DNA of 23,391 bases. Source: Candidatus Zhuqueibacterota bacterium (GTDB taxonomy: Bacteria > Zhuqueibacterota > Zhuqueibacteria > Residuimicrobiales > Krinioviventaceae). Every line of letters begins with the position of its first letter. The first letter of the stretch is position 1. Below the pieces are notes generated by a model, which ran no database searches, was not told where the DNA came from, and saw nothing but the letters and a program-made list of their open reading frames with translations. Where the stretch lies: positions 1-23,391 of the forward strand of contig RQOI01000659.1 of the NCBI GenBank assembly GCA_003854995.1. The letters are read 5' to 3'. The position numbers and the translations under genes are program-made. Shown piece after piece: positions 14,416-22,533 of this stretch.

Positions 14416-15075
14416 ATGACTTTCACCACCGAACTTTGGCAGGCGATTGAGAGCATTTCTCAAGGCCTGCTCGCGCACCCGTTCAATGCTGAACTCGCGG
14501 CAGGAACGCTGCCGCTCGACAAATTTCAGCACTATCTGCAGCAAGACGAGCTCTACCTCCAGGATTACGCGCGCGCCCTCGGCGTCCTTGCTGCCAAGGC
14601 GCCGGCAACCGACATCCGCACCGACCTATTGAACTATGCCCGGGATGGCATCGCGATCGAACAAAACCTGCACAACTATTTTTTCGTGCAGTTTCACTTG
14701 ACATCGGCATCTGAACGTCAGCCCACCTGCCTGGCCTATGCCAGTTTTCTTCTCGCCACGGCTGCTCTCGAACCGTTCGAAAGTGGCCTTGCGGCGATTT
14801 TGCCCTGCTTCTGGATTTATCGCGAGGTCGGACAGGCGATCGCCCGGCAGTCGCACGCCGGCAATCCGTTTCAACTCTGGATCGACACCTATAGCGACGC
14901 GCAATATAGCAGCGTCGTGGACCGAATGATCGAGATCACCGATAGGGTCGCTGGCGCAGCGTCCGGGACGATCAGGCTGCAGATGGAGCAGCGCTTCATC
15001 GAGGCTGCGCGTCTGGAATACGCTTTTTGCGATGCAGCCTATCGGCAGGAAAAATGGCCGCATTTAGCGTTTTGA
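14416..15075 (+). CDS. tenA: TenA aminopyrimidine aminohydrolase / thiaminase II
   Basis: Hydrolyses aminopyrimidine from broken-down thiamine to HMP, which ThiD then phosphorylates. The 219-aa helical protein keeps the residues of B. subtilis TenA. D44 and Y47 are in QDELYLQDY, with Y47 replacing the Phe. With a constant shift of four, Y108, C131 (the catalytic Cys, in LPCFWIYREVG), Y135, Y159 and E201 match Y112, C135, Y139, Y163 and E205. It is therefore the cysteine-containing TenA_C type and probably active. The open frame extends back to 14071, but that part shadows thiD. The ATG at 14416 gives the normal N-terminus. It is the last clear thiamine gene of the operon. Confidence 0.96.
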   Translation: MTFTTELWQAIESISQGLLAHPFNAELAAGTLPLDKFQHYLQQDELYLQDYARALGVLAAKAPATDIRTDLLNYARDGIAIEQNLHNYFFVQFHLTSASERQPTCLAYASFLLATAALEPFESGLAAILPCFWIYREVGQAIARQSHAGNPFQLWIDTYSDAQYSSVVDRMIEITDRVAGAASGTIRLQMEQRFIEAARLEYAFCDAAYRQEKWPHLAF

Positions 15076-15138
15076 TTTCAGGCGGAAAATCATTATGTTG
15101 CTCGCAGTTTTTCGCCAGTTGAACAGACGTGTTTCAGG

Positions 15139-17049
15139 ATGAAAAGAGAGCAGCTCGAATCAATTCTCGACGCGGTCCATAACGTCGATATCGCTGTCTA
15201 TGGCGATTTTTGTCTCGATGCCTACTGGATACTCGATCCACGAGGCGGCGAGATATCGGTGGAGACCAGCCTGCAGAGCGAAGCCGTTCGCCGGCAATAC
15301 TATTCCCTCGGCGGCGCCTCAAATGTCGTCGCCAACCTCGCTGCATTGCAGCCCAGAAGCATCCGAGTGGTCGGCGTCATCGGTGATGATATTTTCGGAC
15401 GCGAGATGGTGGGGCAGTTCCACGCCCTCAAGGTTGACACGGGACGGCTCATCAGCCAGAAAAAGGACTATGACACCGTCGTATTCAGCAAACGCTATCT
15501 GAACGACGTCGAGCAGCCGCGAATTGACTTTGGCTTTTTCAATACCAGATCGCGAGAGACCGACGAGGCGATCATCGACCATCTCAAAAGCGTCCTGCAG
15601 TTCTGCGATGCGCTCATCTTCAATCAGCAGGTGCCGGGCTGCCTGTCGCCCTATTTTATCGACAAAGCCAACGAGATTTTCGCTGCCTGCACCGATAAAA
15701 TTATCCTGCTCGATTCAAGGCATTATGGCAAGAGATTCAGCAACATCTATCGAAAAATAAACGCCAGGGAGGCGGCACAGCTGGCGGATTGGCAGGCCGA
15801 TGATGAAATATCATCGAGGCAGCTCGAAGAATTTGGCCTGGCGCTCTTTCAGCAGGAGCGCAAGCCGGTCTTTTTGACGCGCGGCGACCGCGGCATTCAG
15901 GCATTTGATCGCTCGGGCGTGACGACCATCCCGGGCATCCATTTTTTGAAAAAGCTCGACACGGTCGGCGCCGGCGATACAGTCATCAGCGCCCTGGCCG
16001 CAGCACTGGCAGCGGGATTTTCGCCCGCCATCGCCGCCGAATTTGCCAACCTGGCTGCGGGCGTCACGGTGCAAAAGCGCTTTCAGACCGGCACAGCGTC
16101 GGGTGAAGAGATCGTGGCGTTGAATCGAGAGGTCTATTTCCTGCATCAGCCGGAACTGGCACACGACCTCCGTAAGGCGGTTTTCATCGACCATACGGAC
16201 ATTGAAGCCTGCACAGACCTTGACTCCCTCGATCGCGGCAAAATCAGCTATGTCATCTTTGACCACGATGGCACCATCAGCACGCTGCGCGAGGGTTGGG
16301 CCGAGGTGATGGAAAAGGTCATGCTGGAATGCATCCTCGGCGACCATAAAGGGAGCGTCGATGTCGCCGAATATAAGCGCATCCGCGCGCACGTGCGCGA
16401 GTTCATTGACATGACCACCGGCATCCAGACGATCCTGCAGATGGAGAGTCTTGTCGAGATGGTGAAGGAATTTGGCCATGTGCCGCCCGATCAAATCGGG
16501 GACAAGTTTGCCTATAAAAAAATATTCAATGCTGCGCTGATGCACGTGGTTGACCGACGAGCGGAGCGAATTCGCAGCGGTGAACTGAACCCGGATGACT
16601 ATACCATCAAAGGAGCGGTCGCTTTTCTGCATTTGCTGAGCAGCCTCGAGATGAAACTCTATCTGGCCAGCGGCACCGACCACGAGGATGTGCTGCGCGA
16701 AGCTGACCTTTTAGGCTATGCGTCGCTCTTTGACGGCGGCATCTATGGCGCTGCAGGTGATGTATCCAGGTTTTCAAAAAGAGTGCTCATCGAAAAAATC
16801 ATCCGCGACCACAATCTGAGCGGACCCGAGCTCGCTGTTTTCGGTGACGGTCCGGTGGAAATGCAAGAGTGCCGCAAATACGGCGGCATTGCCATCGGCG
16901 TCGCATCCGACGAAGTGAGACGATTTGGCTTGAATGTGGAAAAAAGGACCCGTCTGATTCAATCGGGCGCCCATTTCATCATCCCGGATTATTCACAGGG
17001 AAATTCGCTGTTGAATTTCTTGTTCTCGCCAGTTGTAGATGCCGGGTGA
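15139..17049 (+). CDS. Fusion of a PfkB-family (heptose-kinase-like) domain and a HAD phosphatase
   Basis: A 636-aa two-domain protein. Residues 1 to about 330 are a PfkB carbohydrate kinase resembling the RfaE/HldE kinase domain: YGDFCLDAYW near 21-30, GGASNVVAN (58-66), the INAREAA block (207-213), and the catalytic DTVGAGDT (274-281). Residues about 365-625 are a HAD hydrolase with a helical cap: FDHDGT (374-379, nucleophile D375), ASGT (510-513), K547 and GDGPVE (569-574). Both active sites look intact. The second domain has a long cap and no Cys cluster, unlike GmhB. It lies 63 bases after tenA with no terminator between, so read-through from the thiamine operon is possible. The start is uncertain: AGG abuts the ATG. 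A sugar is probably phosphorylated by one half and perhaps dephosphorylated at another position by the other, but the substrate is unknown. Confidence 0.85.
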   Translation: MKREQLESILDAVHNVDIAVYGDFCLDAYWILDPRGGEISVETSLQSEAVRRQYYSLGGASNVVANLAALQPRSIRVVGVIGDDIFGREMVGQFHALKVDTGRLISQKKDYDTVVFSKRYLNDVEQPRIDFGFFNTRSRETDEAIIDHLKSVLQFCDALIFNQQVPGCLSPYFIDKANEIFAACTDKIILLDSRHYGKRFSNIYRKINAREAAQLADWQADDEISSRQLEEFGLALFQQERKPVFLTRGDRGIQAFDRSGVTTIPGIHFLKKLDTVGAGDTVISALAAALAAGFSPAIAAEFANLAAGVTVQKRFQTGTASGEEIVALNREVYFLHQPELAHDLRKAVFIDHTDIEACTDLDSLDRGKISYVIFDHDGTISTLREGWAEVMEKVMLECILGDHKGSVDVAEYKRIRAHVREFIDMTTGIQTILQMESLVEMVKEFGHVPPDQIGDKFAYKKIFNAALMHVVDRRAERIRSGELNPDDYTIKGAVAFLHLLSSLEMKLYLASGTDHEDVLREADLLGYASLFDGGIYGAAGDVSRFSKRVLIEKIIRDHNLSGPELAVFGDGPVEMQECRKYGGIAIGVASDEVRRFGLNVEKRTRLIQSGAHFIIPDYSQGNSLLNFLFSPVVDAG

Positions 17050-17089
17050 CAATCAATGTGCTCTATGCAATTTTCTCAAATCAGTCCTA

Positions 17090-17135
17090 ACATTATCTTT
17101 CTTCGTGTCTTTGTGTGAGGCTGTTGTGAATAATG
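17090..17135. repeat. Possible fragment of a dispersed intergenic repeat
   Basis: The stretch containing TTCTTCGTGTCTTTGTGTG resembles a CTTTGTG-rich element that I recall between genes in many environmental genomes; read backwards it gives TQRHEE-like peptides. Only one copy is in the window, so this is a weak call from memory. It occupies much of the 109-base gap before the DUF1080 gene, in which I see no clear promoter. Confidence 0.3.
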
Positions 17136-17158
17136 CAGACTAGAAAAGAGGAGAAATC

Positions 17159-18163
17159 ATGAAAAGAATCATTCTGACGTGCATGCTGCTTGCACTGGCC
17201 ACGATCGCTTTTGCTGCGGAAATCGAACCCTTCCTGGGCCGTTGGGCCCTGTTTGTGCCGGACGGCGCGAGCTGGCTGGAAGTCAAGCAGGTTGACAACA
17301 CTATCGATGCAGACCTGCTCTGGTATGGCGGCAGCGTCCTGCCGGTGGCCGATGTCTATCTTGATGGCGAAACGCTCGTCGTCACTCGCGTCAATCGCGA
17401 TGTCATGTCCAAAGATGAGCAAGGCCGCGACAAACGCGTGCAATGGCGGACCGAGCTCTTCCGGTTCATGTTCTTCGGCGATCAACTGGTCGGGAAACAG
17501 ATTGATCCGGCGCGCAGCGGTCACGGCGTGCAGATCACGACGTTCACCGGCCGCAAAATAGCGGACCTCCCGCCCGCCCCTGACCTGGCAAAGGTCACCT
17601 TCGGCGCGCCGATCACGCTCTTCAACGGCACAGATTTGACCGGCTGGGAATTGATGGGTGAAAACAATGCCAACGGCTGGAAGGCCATCGATGGCGCGCT
17701 GGTCAATGATCCGGTTCAGGAACAAGGTGCGCCGCACAAGAATTACGGCAACTTGCGCACGACGGAGAAATTTGCGGATTTCAATCTCAAGCTGCAGGTG
17801 AATGTGCCCAAAGGCAGCAACAGCGGCATCTACCTACGCGGCATCTATGAGGTGCAGGTGGCCGACACCTATGGCCGAGAGCTCGACAGCCACAATATGG
17901 GCGCGATCTACAGTCGCATCGCGCCCTCGGTCGCAGCCGAGAAACCGGCCGGCGAGTGGCAGGATCTCGACATCACCCTGTGCGATCGCCACGTGACCGT
18001 GATACTGAACGGAGTGAAGACCATCGACAATCAGCCGCTCATGGGCGTCACCGGCGGGGCGATGACAGCCTGCGAGTTCGAACCTGGCCCGATCTATCTG
18101 CAGGGAGATCACGGCAAGGTGAGTTATCAGAACCTCGTTCTCAAGCCCATCCTGGACAAATAG
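17159..18163 (+). CDS. Secreted DUF1080 protein (3-keto-disaccharide hydrolase-like)
   Basis: A 334-aa exported protein with a clear Sec signal peptide (MKRIILTCMLLALATIAFAA, cleavage after about residue 19-20). Residues about 22-135 form an unassigned beta-rich domain (FLGRWALFVPDG...). The DUF1080 jelly-roll follows from about residue 150: ITLFNGTDLTGWEL, the NYGNLRTTEKFADFNLKLQ strand pair, GSNSGIYLRGIYEVQV, and PIYLQGDHGKVSYQNLVLKP at the end. Characterised members cleave glycosides whose sugar has been oxidised at C3 by a Gfo/Idh/MocA enzyme, and such an enzyme lies convergently next door. AGAGGAG lies before the ATG, giving a strong ribosome binding site. A terminator follows. Family assignment is firm; substrate and activity are inferred. 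Confidence 0.9.
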   Translation: MKRIILTCMLLALATIAFAAEIEPFLGRWALFVPDGASWLEVKQVDNTIDADLLWYGGSVLPVADVYLDGETLVVTRVNRDVMSKDEQGRDKRVQWRTELFRFMFFGDQLVGKQIDPARSGHGVQITTFTGRKIADLPPAPDLAKVTFGAPITLFNGTDLTGWELMGENNANGWKAIDGALVNDPVQEQGAPHKNYGNLRTTEKFADFNLKLQVNVPKGSNSGIYLRGIYEVQVADTYGRELDSHNMGAIYSRIAPSVAAEKPAGEWQDLDITLCDRHVTVILNGVKTIDNQPLMGVTGGAMTACEFEPGPIYLQGDHGKVSYQNLVLKPILDK

Positions 18164-18173
18164 TGCTGAATCA

Positions 18174-18202
18174 AAAAAGGGCGAGATCAACTCGCCCTTT
18201 TT
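18174..18202. terminator. Bidirectional terminator between convergent genes
   Basis: A perfect 12-bp stem, AAAAAGGGCGAG / CTCGCCCTTTTT (18174-18185 with 18191-18202), with a 5-base loop, has a T-run on the 3' side for both strands. It lies 10 bases after the DUF1080 stop and seven bases after the Gfo/Idh stop, and can end both transcripts. Confidence 0.93.
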
Positions 18203-18209
18203 CATGTCA

Positions 18210-19520
18210 TCACACCTTCGCCGGCACCACATACGGCTCGCGATAATCTCGCGTCAACATGTCATTCGCCTCGGCATCGCCGGGGAACGTCTCGGAATCG
18301 GGATCAAAAATCAGCTGGCGTCCGAGCCGATACGAAATATTGCCAAGATGCGCCAGCGCTGATGACAGATGCGCGGTCTCGACCGGAGCGTTCAACATCG
18401 TTTTATCATGCGCGCGCACAGCATCGATGAAATTGGCATAGTGGTCGCCGCCCTTTTTGCCTTCCTTGACCTTATCATATTTGCCATTGCCGGTCAGCTG
18501 CCAGACCTCATAGGTGTCGTAACCATCGACGGTGACGTAACCTTTGTCGCCATAAAAAATATTGCCGACTTTGATGCCGTCCTCGCCGTTGGTCGCCCAG
18601 TGCCGGACTTCGAACTGGATCATCTTCTTTTCTTCAGGATAGTGATAGATCGACGTCAGGACTTCCGGCACCTCTTTCGCGTCATCCCAGAGAAATTTAC
18701 CGCCGAGCGATGTGATCTGCGTCGGCAGTCCGACATCCAGTCCCCACATGCACAGGTCGGTCTCGTGAATGCCCTGGTTGCCGACATCGCCGTTGCCAAA
18801 ATCCCATTGCCAATGCCAGTTATAGTGCACCCAATCCTCTGAATAGGGTCGATACTGCGCCGGACCGAGCCAAAGGTCATAGTCAAGATGATCAGGAGGC
18901 GTGGCCAATCCTTTTTTGCCGATATCGCCGCGCCAGCGGAACACCAGGCCGCGCGACATATAGACCCGACCGATGATGCCGTCGCGCATGGCCTGCACGA
19001 CTTCCCGGATGGCCGACGAACTTCTGAGCTGCACGCCGTGCTGGACAATGCGGTCGTATTTATCGGCCGCCTCGACCATCTTGCGGCCTTCCCAGATATT
19101 GTGCGAACCAGGTTTCTCCACATAGACATCCTTGCCGGCCTGACAGGCCCAGATCGTCGCCAGCGCGTGCCAGTGATTGCAGGTCGCGATGCTGACGGCA
19201 TCGATGTCCTTGTCATCGTAAACCTTGCGAAGATCCTGCTCCAGTTTATAGCTCTTGTCACCCTTGCCAAACCGTTTTTGACAATCCTCAAGCACCTTCA
19301 GATCCGGATCGCACAGCGTGACGACCTGAACATTTGCCAGTCTTTCGAATCCTTCGAGATGATTTTTGCCGCGTCCATGCATGCCCAGAATCGCGACGCG
19401 AATAACATCGTTAGCGCCAAAGACCTTTTTGGGGATGATCGTCGGTGCGATCATCGTTGCGGCGGCTGCGCCGGCACTGCTTTTTATAAAGGTCCGTCGA
19501 GATACATTTTCCTGTTTCAT
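18210..19520 (-). CDS. Tat-exported Gfo/Idh/MocA family oxidoreductase
   Basis: A 436-aa NAD(P)-dependent sugar oxidoreductase. The N-terminus is a twin-arginine signal: SRRTFIK (residues 7-13), then an Ala-rich hydrophobic stretch ending near VFGA. Residues from about 38 are a Rossmann fold with ILGMHGRGKNHLEG, and EKP in VYVEKPGSHN near 134 holds the conserved catalytic-site Lys. The C-terminal half includes GNQGIHETDLCMWGLDVG, typical of the family. Tat export suggests that it leaves the cytoplasm folded with its nicotinamide cofactor bound, as known for glucose-fructose oxidoreductase. AAGGAG lies about 10 bases before the ATG. It is 53 bases after the DUF362 gene and converges on the DUF1080 gene, a partner in known 3-keto-glycoside pathways. 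The substrate is not determined. Confidence 0.93.
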   Translation of the reverse strand: MKQENVSRRTFIKSSAGAAAATMIAPTIIPKKVFGANDVIRVAILGMHGRGKNHLEGFERLANVQVVTLCDPDLKVLEDCQKRFGKGDKSYKLEQDLRKVYDDKDIDAVSIATCNHWHALATIWACQAGKDVYVEKPGSHNIWEGRKMVEAADKYDRIVQHGVQLRSSSAIREVVQAMRDGIIGRVYMSRGLVFRWRGDIGKKGLATPPDHLDYDLWLGPAQYRPYSEDWVHYNWHWQWDFGNGDVGNQGIHETDLCMWGLDVGLPTQITSLGGKFLWDDAKEVPEVLTSIYHYPEEKKMIQFEVRHWATNGEDGIKVGNIFYGDKGYVTVDGYDTYEVWQLTGNGKYDKVKEGKKGGDHYANFIDAVRAHDKTMLNAPVETAHLSSALAHLGNISYRLGRQLIFDPDSETFPGDAEANDMLTRDYREPYVVPAKV

Positions 19521-19573
19521 ATGTCAATTCTCCTTTTGGTTGAAATTCAACGAATCGTCGAAAGAGTTGACCA

Positions 19574-21619
19574 TCATCTCACAAAGGATAATTTCCGTAC
19601 AATCGTTTGGTTTGGGCCATGGATTTGGATAAAGTAGGTGCCGGATGTGAGGACATTGTTTTCGTCGTCGGTCCCATTCCAAATCAAAATATGCTCGCCA
19701 CGATCAATCGTATCCTCGAGCAGGGTGTTGACTCGCTCTCCGCGGATGTTGTAGACCATCGCGGTCACATGTTCATTTGCACTGCAGCGCAGGAAGAGAC
19801 GGACAGTATGATTGAACGGATTCGGATAAGCCTGTCCGACCTGAAAATCAGAAATAAAGCCTGGTGCGTCATCCTTTATAGCGGTATATGCCGAGGAGGT
19901 CTTGAACTTTCCCGCAATACGGTTGCCGTCATATCTGGAGTCAGTTACCGGCTCGCAGATGTTCACGCTGAAATCGTAGCGAGAAAATTTGTGCAAAGTC
20001 TTGACGAGCAGCCGGTTTTCGCCGGCGCTGACAGCGATATTGACTTTGTCGAGATACAAATCATCATCGGCAAATGTCCGCGTTTTATCATAGTCATAGA
20101 CGATTTCACCATTCAGCCAGATTTTCATCGCCTCATCCGAACCGAGCCACAGCTCGGCCTCCTGTGCTTTTAGCGCGTCAAAATAGGCAAAAGCATAGCT
20201 GACGATGTTTCTACTCTTGTCGAAATAACTGTACAGATCGATCCGATCATCGGTGAAATAGAGCGGCTCGCTCCAGCCATCCCGGCCCGGTTGCGGAGCG
20301 ATTTCAGCCTCATCCAGCAAAAAAGGGTGGTCAATGGGATCATCGATGCCGTCGATCGAAAAGGCCTCACTCACAATCCAGTCGCGATTGCCCTGCCCAT
20401 AATCACCGGTTTTTGCCGTGCTTTTGATGAAACGTCTTGCTGTACTCGCGATATCTGCCCCAACGATTTTAATATCCGCAGCCTGATTGGTGCCCAGCCC
20501 CACCCTCTCGGCCAGGGTGATGTGCTCCATGTCGTCCGGATTCAATCCCATGAGTCGCGCGCAGACATGATCAGTGGCAACAGGATCGACGCCGGCGAGA
20601 ACAGTATTCATGCGCACCAGATTGGTGATGACGCCGTTTTTTCTCTCCGCGCTTTTCGAGCGCTCCAGACACGCAAGAGCATCGACCACGACAAAATCGA
20701 TGCCGGCGAGCGCGGACAGGTCGACGATCTCTTTGTCGGTCCAGTGCTTTGGCGCCTGTGAATGGTGCGTGAGCTTGGTCATCCGACCGTCTTGCGGGAT
20801 GCCGCCATTCTTGGAAAAGCCATATTTGGTTGATGGTGCGAGGCCAATCTGATTTTTCAACGCGCAGGTCATACCCACGGTGTGAATTTTCATGACCGGC
20901 ACGGCGATGTAAGCGTCGGCGTTGAGGACATCTTTATGAATCCAATAGCGACCGCCCTGCGGAGACGCCTGGCCATTAGGGAGCTCAACCTCCACCAAAT
21001 CCCGCCAGGGATCTTCCGGAGGCGAGCCGTTGAGATTGGATAGACGCAGGGTGATCCCCGCCAATTCCGGATCTTTCAACAAATCCTGGTAGCCGCAGAC
21101 GTCCCATAGTTCTTGCCAACAGGGTGAGCTCCACGAGGTCTGATACTTCATTTCATAGTCCATGGGCCGGGGGGATCCCTCGCCGATGACAATGTCCATA
21201 TTGCCGGGATCGATATCGTTGACGACCTTGATGAGCGCTTTGACGACGCGAACATCGGTCACCTCACCGGTTCCGGGCTCTTCTGGATCGACGATATTGG
21301 GTTTGATGAGCACCATATCGCCTGAACGGATGAATCCATCCAATCCTCCGGCCAGCGCAATGGCCCGGCGCACCATCTGTTCGATGGTCCGATCGTCAAT
21401 GTTGGCATCATTGATCGGCAGGGGATTCTGCAGCGCAGCGTCATCAGATCGAACAATGGCGACCGTTGCCTCTTCTGTCACTGCATTAAATGTGGAAGCT
21501 AATTTGTAAGACTCGTACTCCGGCGCTCTGTTTTTATCCGCTTGAGAAAAATCCCACGCGAGCCAGCAGCTGAAAAATGTGATAAAAAAGAGCATCCGAG
21601 CCGATCGACGAAATGCCAT
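19574..21619 (-). CDS. Secreted DUF362 protein with beta-sandwich and FlgD-like/T9SS sorting tail
   Basis: A 681-aa exported protein. An N-terminal signal (basic start, then MLFFITFFSCWLAW) precedes a DUF362 domain (about residues 50-390): TVAIVRSDDA, MVLIKPNIVDPEEP, KIHTVGMTCALKNQIGLAP, VVDALACLERS and GVDPVATDHVCARLMG. A beta-sandwich of the kind seen on glycosidases follows (about 440-570, with AELWLGSDEAMKIWLNGE). The end is a typical sorting tail: AYPNPFNHTVRLFLRCS, VYNIRGERVNTLL and LTSGTYFIQI. The longer frame starts at a GTG overlapping the permease stop. I chose the ATG at 21619, with AAGGAG six bases before it, 12 bases after that stop. DUF362 has no firmly known function and is often cytoplasmic with ferredoxin parts; none is attached here. 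Confidence 0.88.
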   Translation of the reverse strand: MAFRRSARMLFFITFFSCWLAWDFSQADKNRAPEYESYKLASTFNAVTEEATVAIVRSDDAALQNPLPINDANIDDRTIEQMVRRAIALAGGLDGFIRSGDMVLIKPNIVDPEEPGTGEVTDVRVVKALIKVVNDIDPGNMDIVIGEGSPRPMDYEMKYQTSWSSPCWQELWDVCGYQDLLKDPELAGITLRLSNLNGSPPEDPWRDLVEVELPNGQASPQGGRYWIHKDVLNADAYIAVPVMKIHTVGMTCALKNQIGLAPSTKYGFSKNGGIPQDGRMTKLTHHSQAPKHWTDKEIVDLSALAGIDFVVVDALACLERSKSAERKNGVITNLVRMNTVLAGVDPVATDHVCARLMGLNPDDMEHITLAERVGLGTNQAADIKIVGADIASTARRFIKSTAKTGDYGQGNRDWIVSEAFSIDGIDDPIDHPFLLDEAEIAPQPGRDGWSEPLYFTDDRIDLYSYFDKSRNIVSYAFAYFDALKAQEAELWLGSDEAMKIWLNGEIVYDYDKTRTFADDDLYLDKVNIAVSAGENRLLVKTLHKFSRYDFSVNICEPVTDSRYDGNRIAGKFKTSSAYTAIKDDAPGFISDFQVGQAYPNPFNHTVRLFLRCSANEHVTAMVYNIRGERVNTLLEDTIDRGEHILIWNGTDDENNVLTSGTYFIQIHGPNQTIVRKLSFVR

Positions 21620-21630
21620 ATCGATCTCCT

Positions 21631-22533
21631 TCACAGGAACAAGTACATGAACATGCCTGCAAGATACGCACCGATGCCAGTTAAAAGCAAATAAAATGAT
21701 AATATTTTGCCGCCAAGCATGGATCGGTAGATATAGAGTGTTTCCAATTTCGTGGCCGGACCGGCGATGAAGAAGGCAATGGCAGCTGCGTCGCTCATGC
21801 CTTTTTCCATCAGTACGTCAATGAGAGGAATTGCAGCGCCGCCGCAGGTATAAAAAGGCACGCCGAGCGCGATGGCGATGAGCAGGCTCGTGCCGACAGC
21901 CCGGCCCAGCACGTGTGAAATATAGTCAGCCGGCAAAAGCGCCTTGACCGCAGCGCTTATAAACAGCGCAACGGCAAAATATTTGCCGAGGAAAAGTGTC
22001 GTGCGATAAAATTCAGCATAAATGGATCTGTTTGTCTCTCTTTTTGCAGGATCGTTCTTTTGCATCGCAAGTGCAAAATGGAACGGCTTGATCAAGAGAC
22101 CGCCCGCTATGGCGATGATGAAGGAAAAAAGCAGTCGCAGCAGGGCCATCCGCAGTCCGAGAAACGACGCCGTCAATAAAAATATGCTGGGATTGATGAG
22201 CGGGGATGCCACTGCAAAAGCCATCGCGACGCTGAGGCTGACGCCAGCCCGGACGAATGAGAGCGCGATCGGAACAGCAGCATAGGTTGGCAAAGGGGAT
22301 AAAAGACCGAGAAGCGCGGCAACGACGATTCCGACGACCTCGTTGCCCGTTTTTAGGGTGATTTTACGAAGCTGAATGTATCTGTTCAGCGCGACCTGAA
22401 TGAAAACGGCCACGAGAAAGTATGGGGCAATTGCTGCGCTCAGCCGGAAAAAATGAACAATAATTTGCAGCGTGTACGTGCCCTGCAGCTTTTCGAGCAC
22501 AGCATGGTAAATCGTCTGGATGAAATCATTCAC
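21631..22533 (-). CDS. Permease of the ArsP_1/DUF318 (YraQ-like) family
   Basis: A 300-aa inner-membrane protein with about eight hydrophobic segments in two similar halves. Family marks are the mid-first-half LLGLLSPLPTYAAVPIALSF, SPLINPSIFLLTA, and the second-half repeat FYTCGGAAIPLIDVLMEKG followed by FFIAGPATKLETL. The Cys of the TCGG motif lies in the position typical for this family. Some members export organoarsenicals or metal ions; for most the cargo is unknown. Here there is no arsR, thioredoxin-like or other ars gene, so I assign no substrate. The start is GTG at 22533, inside an eight-base overlap (GTGAATGA) with the SDR stop, with only a weak AAGAGA upstream, so translation is probably coupled to the SDR gene. 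Confidence 0.88.
   Translation of the reverse strand: MNDFIQTIYHAVLEKLQGTYTLQIIVHFFRLSAAIAPYFLVAVFIQVALNRYIQLRKITLKTGNEVVGIVVAALLGLLSPLPTYAAVPIALSFVRAGVSLSVAMAFAVASPLINPSIFLLTASFLGLRMALLRLLFSFIIAIAGGLLIKPFHFALAMQKNDPAKRETNRSIYAEFYRTTLFLGKYFAVALFISAAVKALLPADYISHVLGRAVGTSLLIAIALGVPFYTCGGAAIPLIDVLMEKGMSDAAAIAFFIAGPATKLETLYIYRSMLGGKILSFYLLLTGIGAYLAGMFMYLFL

Noticed and set aside
15811..16683. Open frame of 290 codons on the minus strand
   Set aside because: It is antisense to the PfkB-HAD fusion, in which both domains have intact motifs.
17093..17737. Open frame of 214 codons on the minus strand
   Set aside because: It is antisense to the DUF1080 gene, and its end falls in the suspected repeat.
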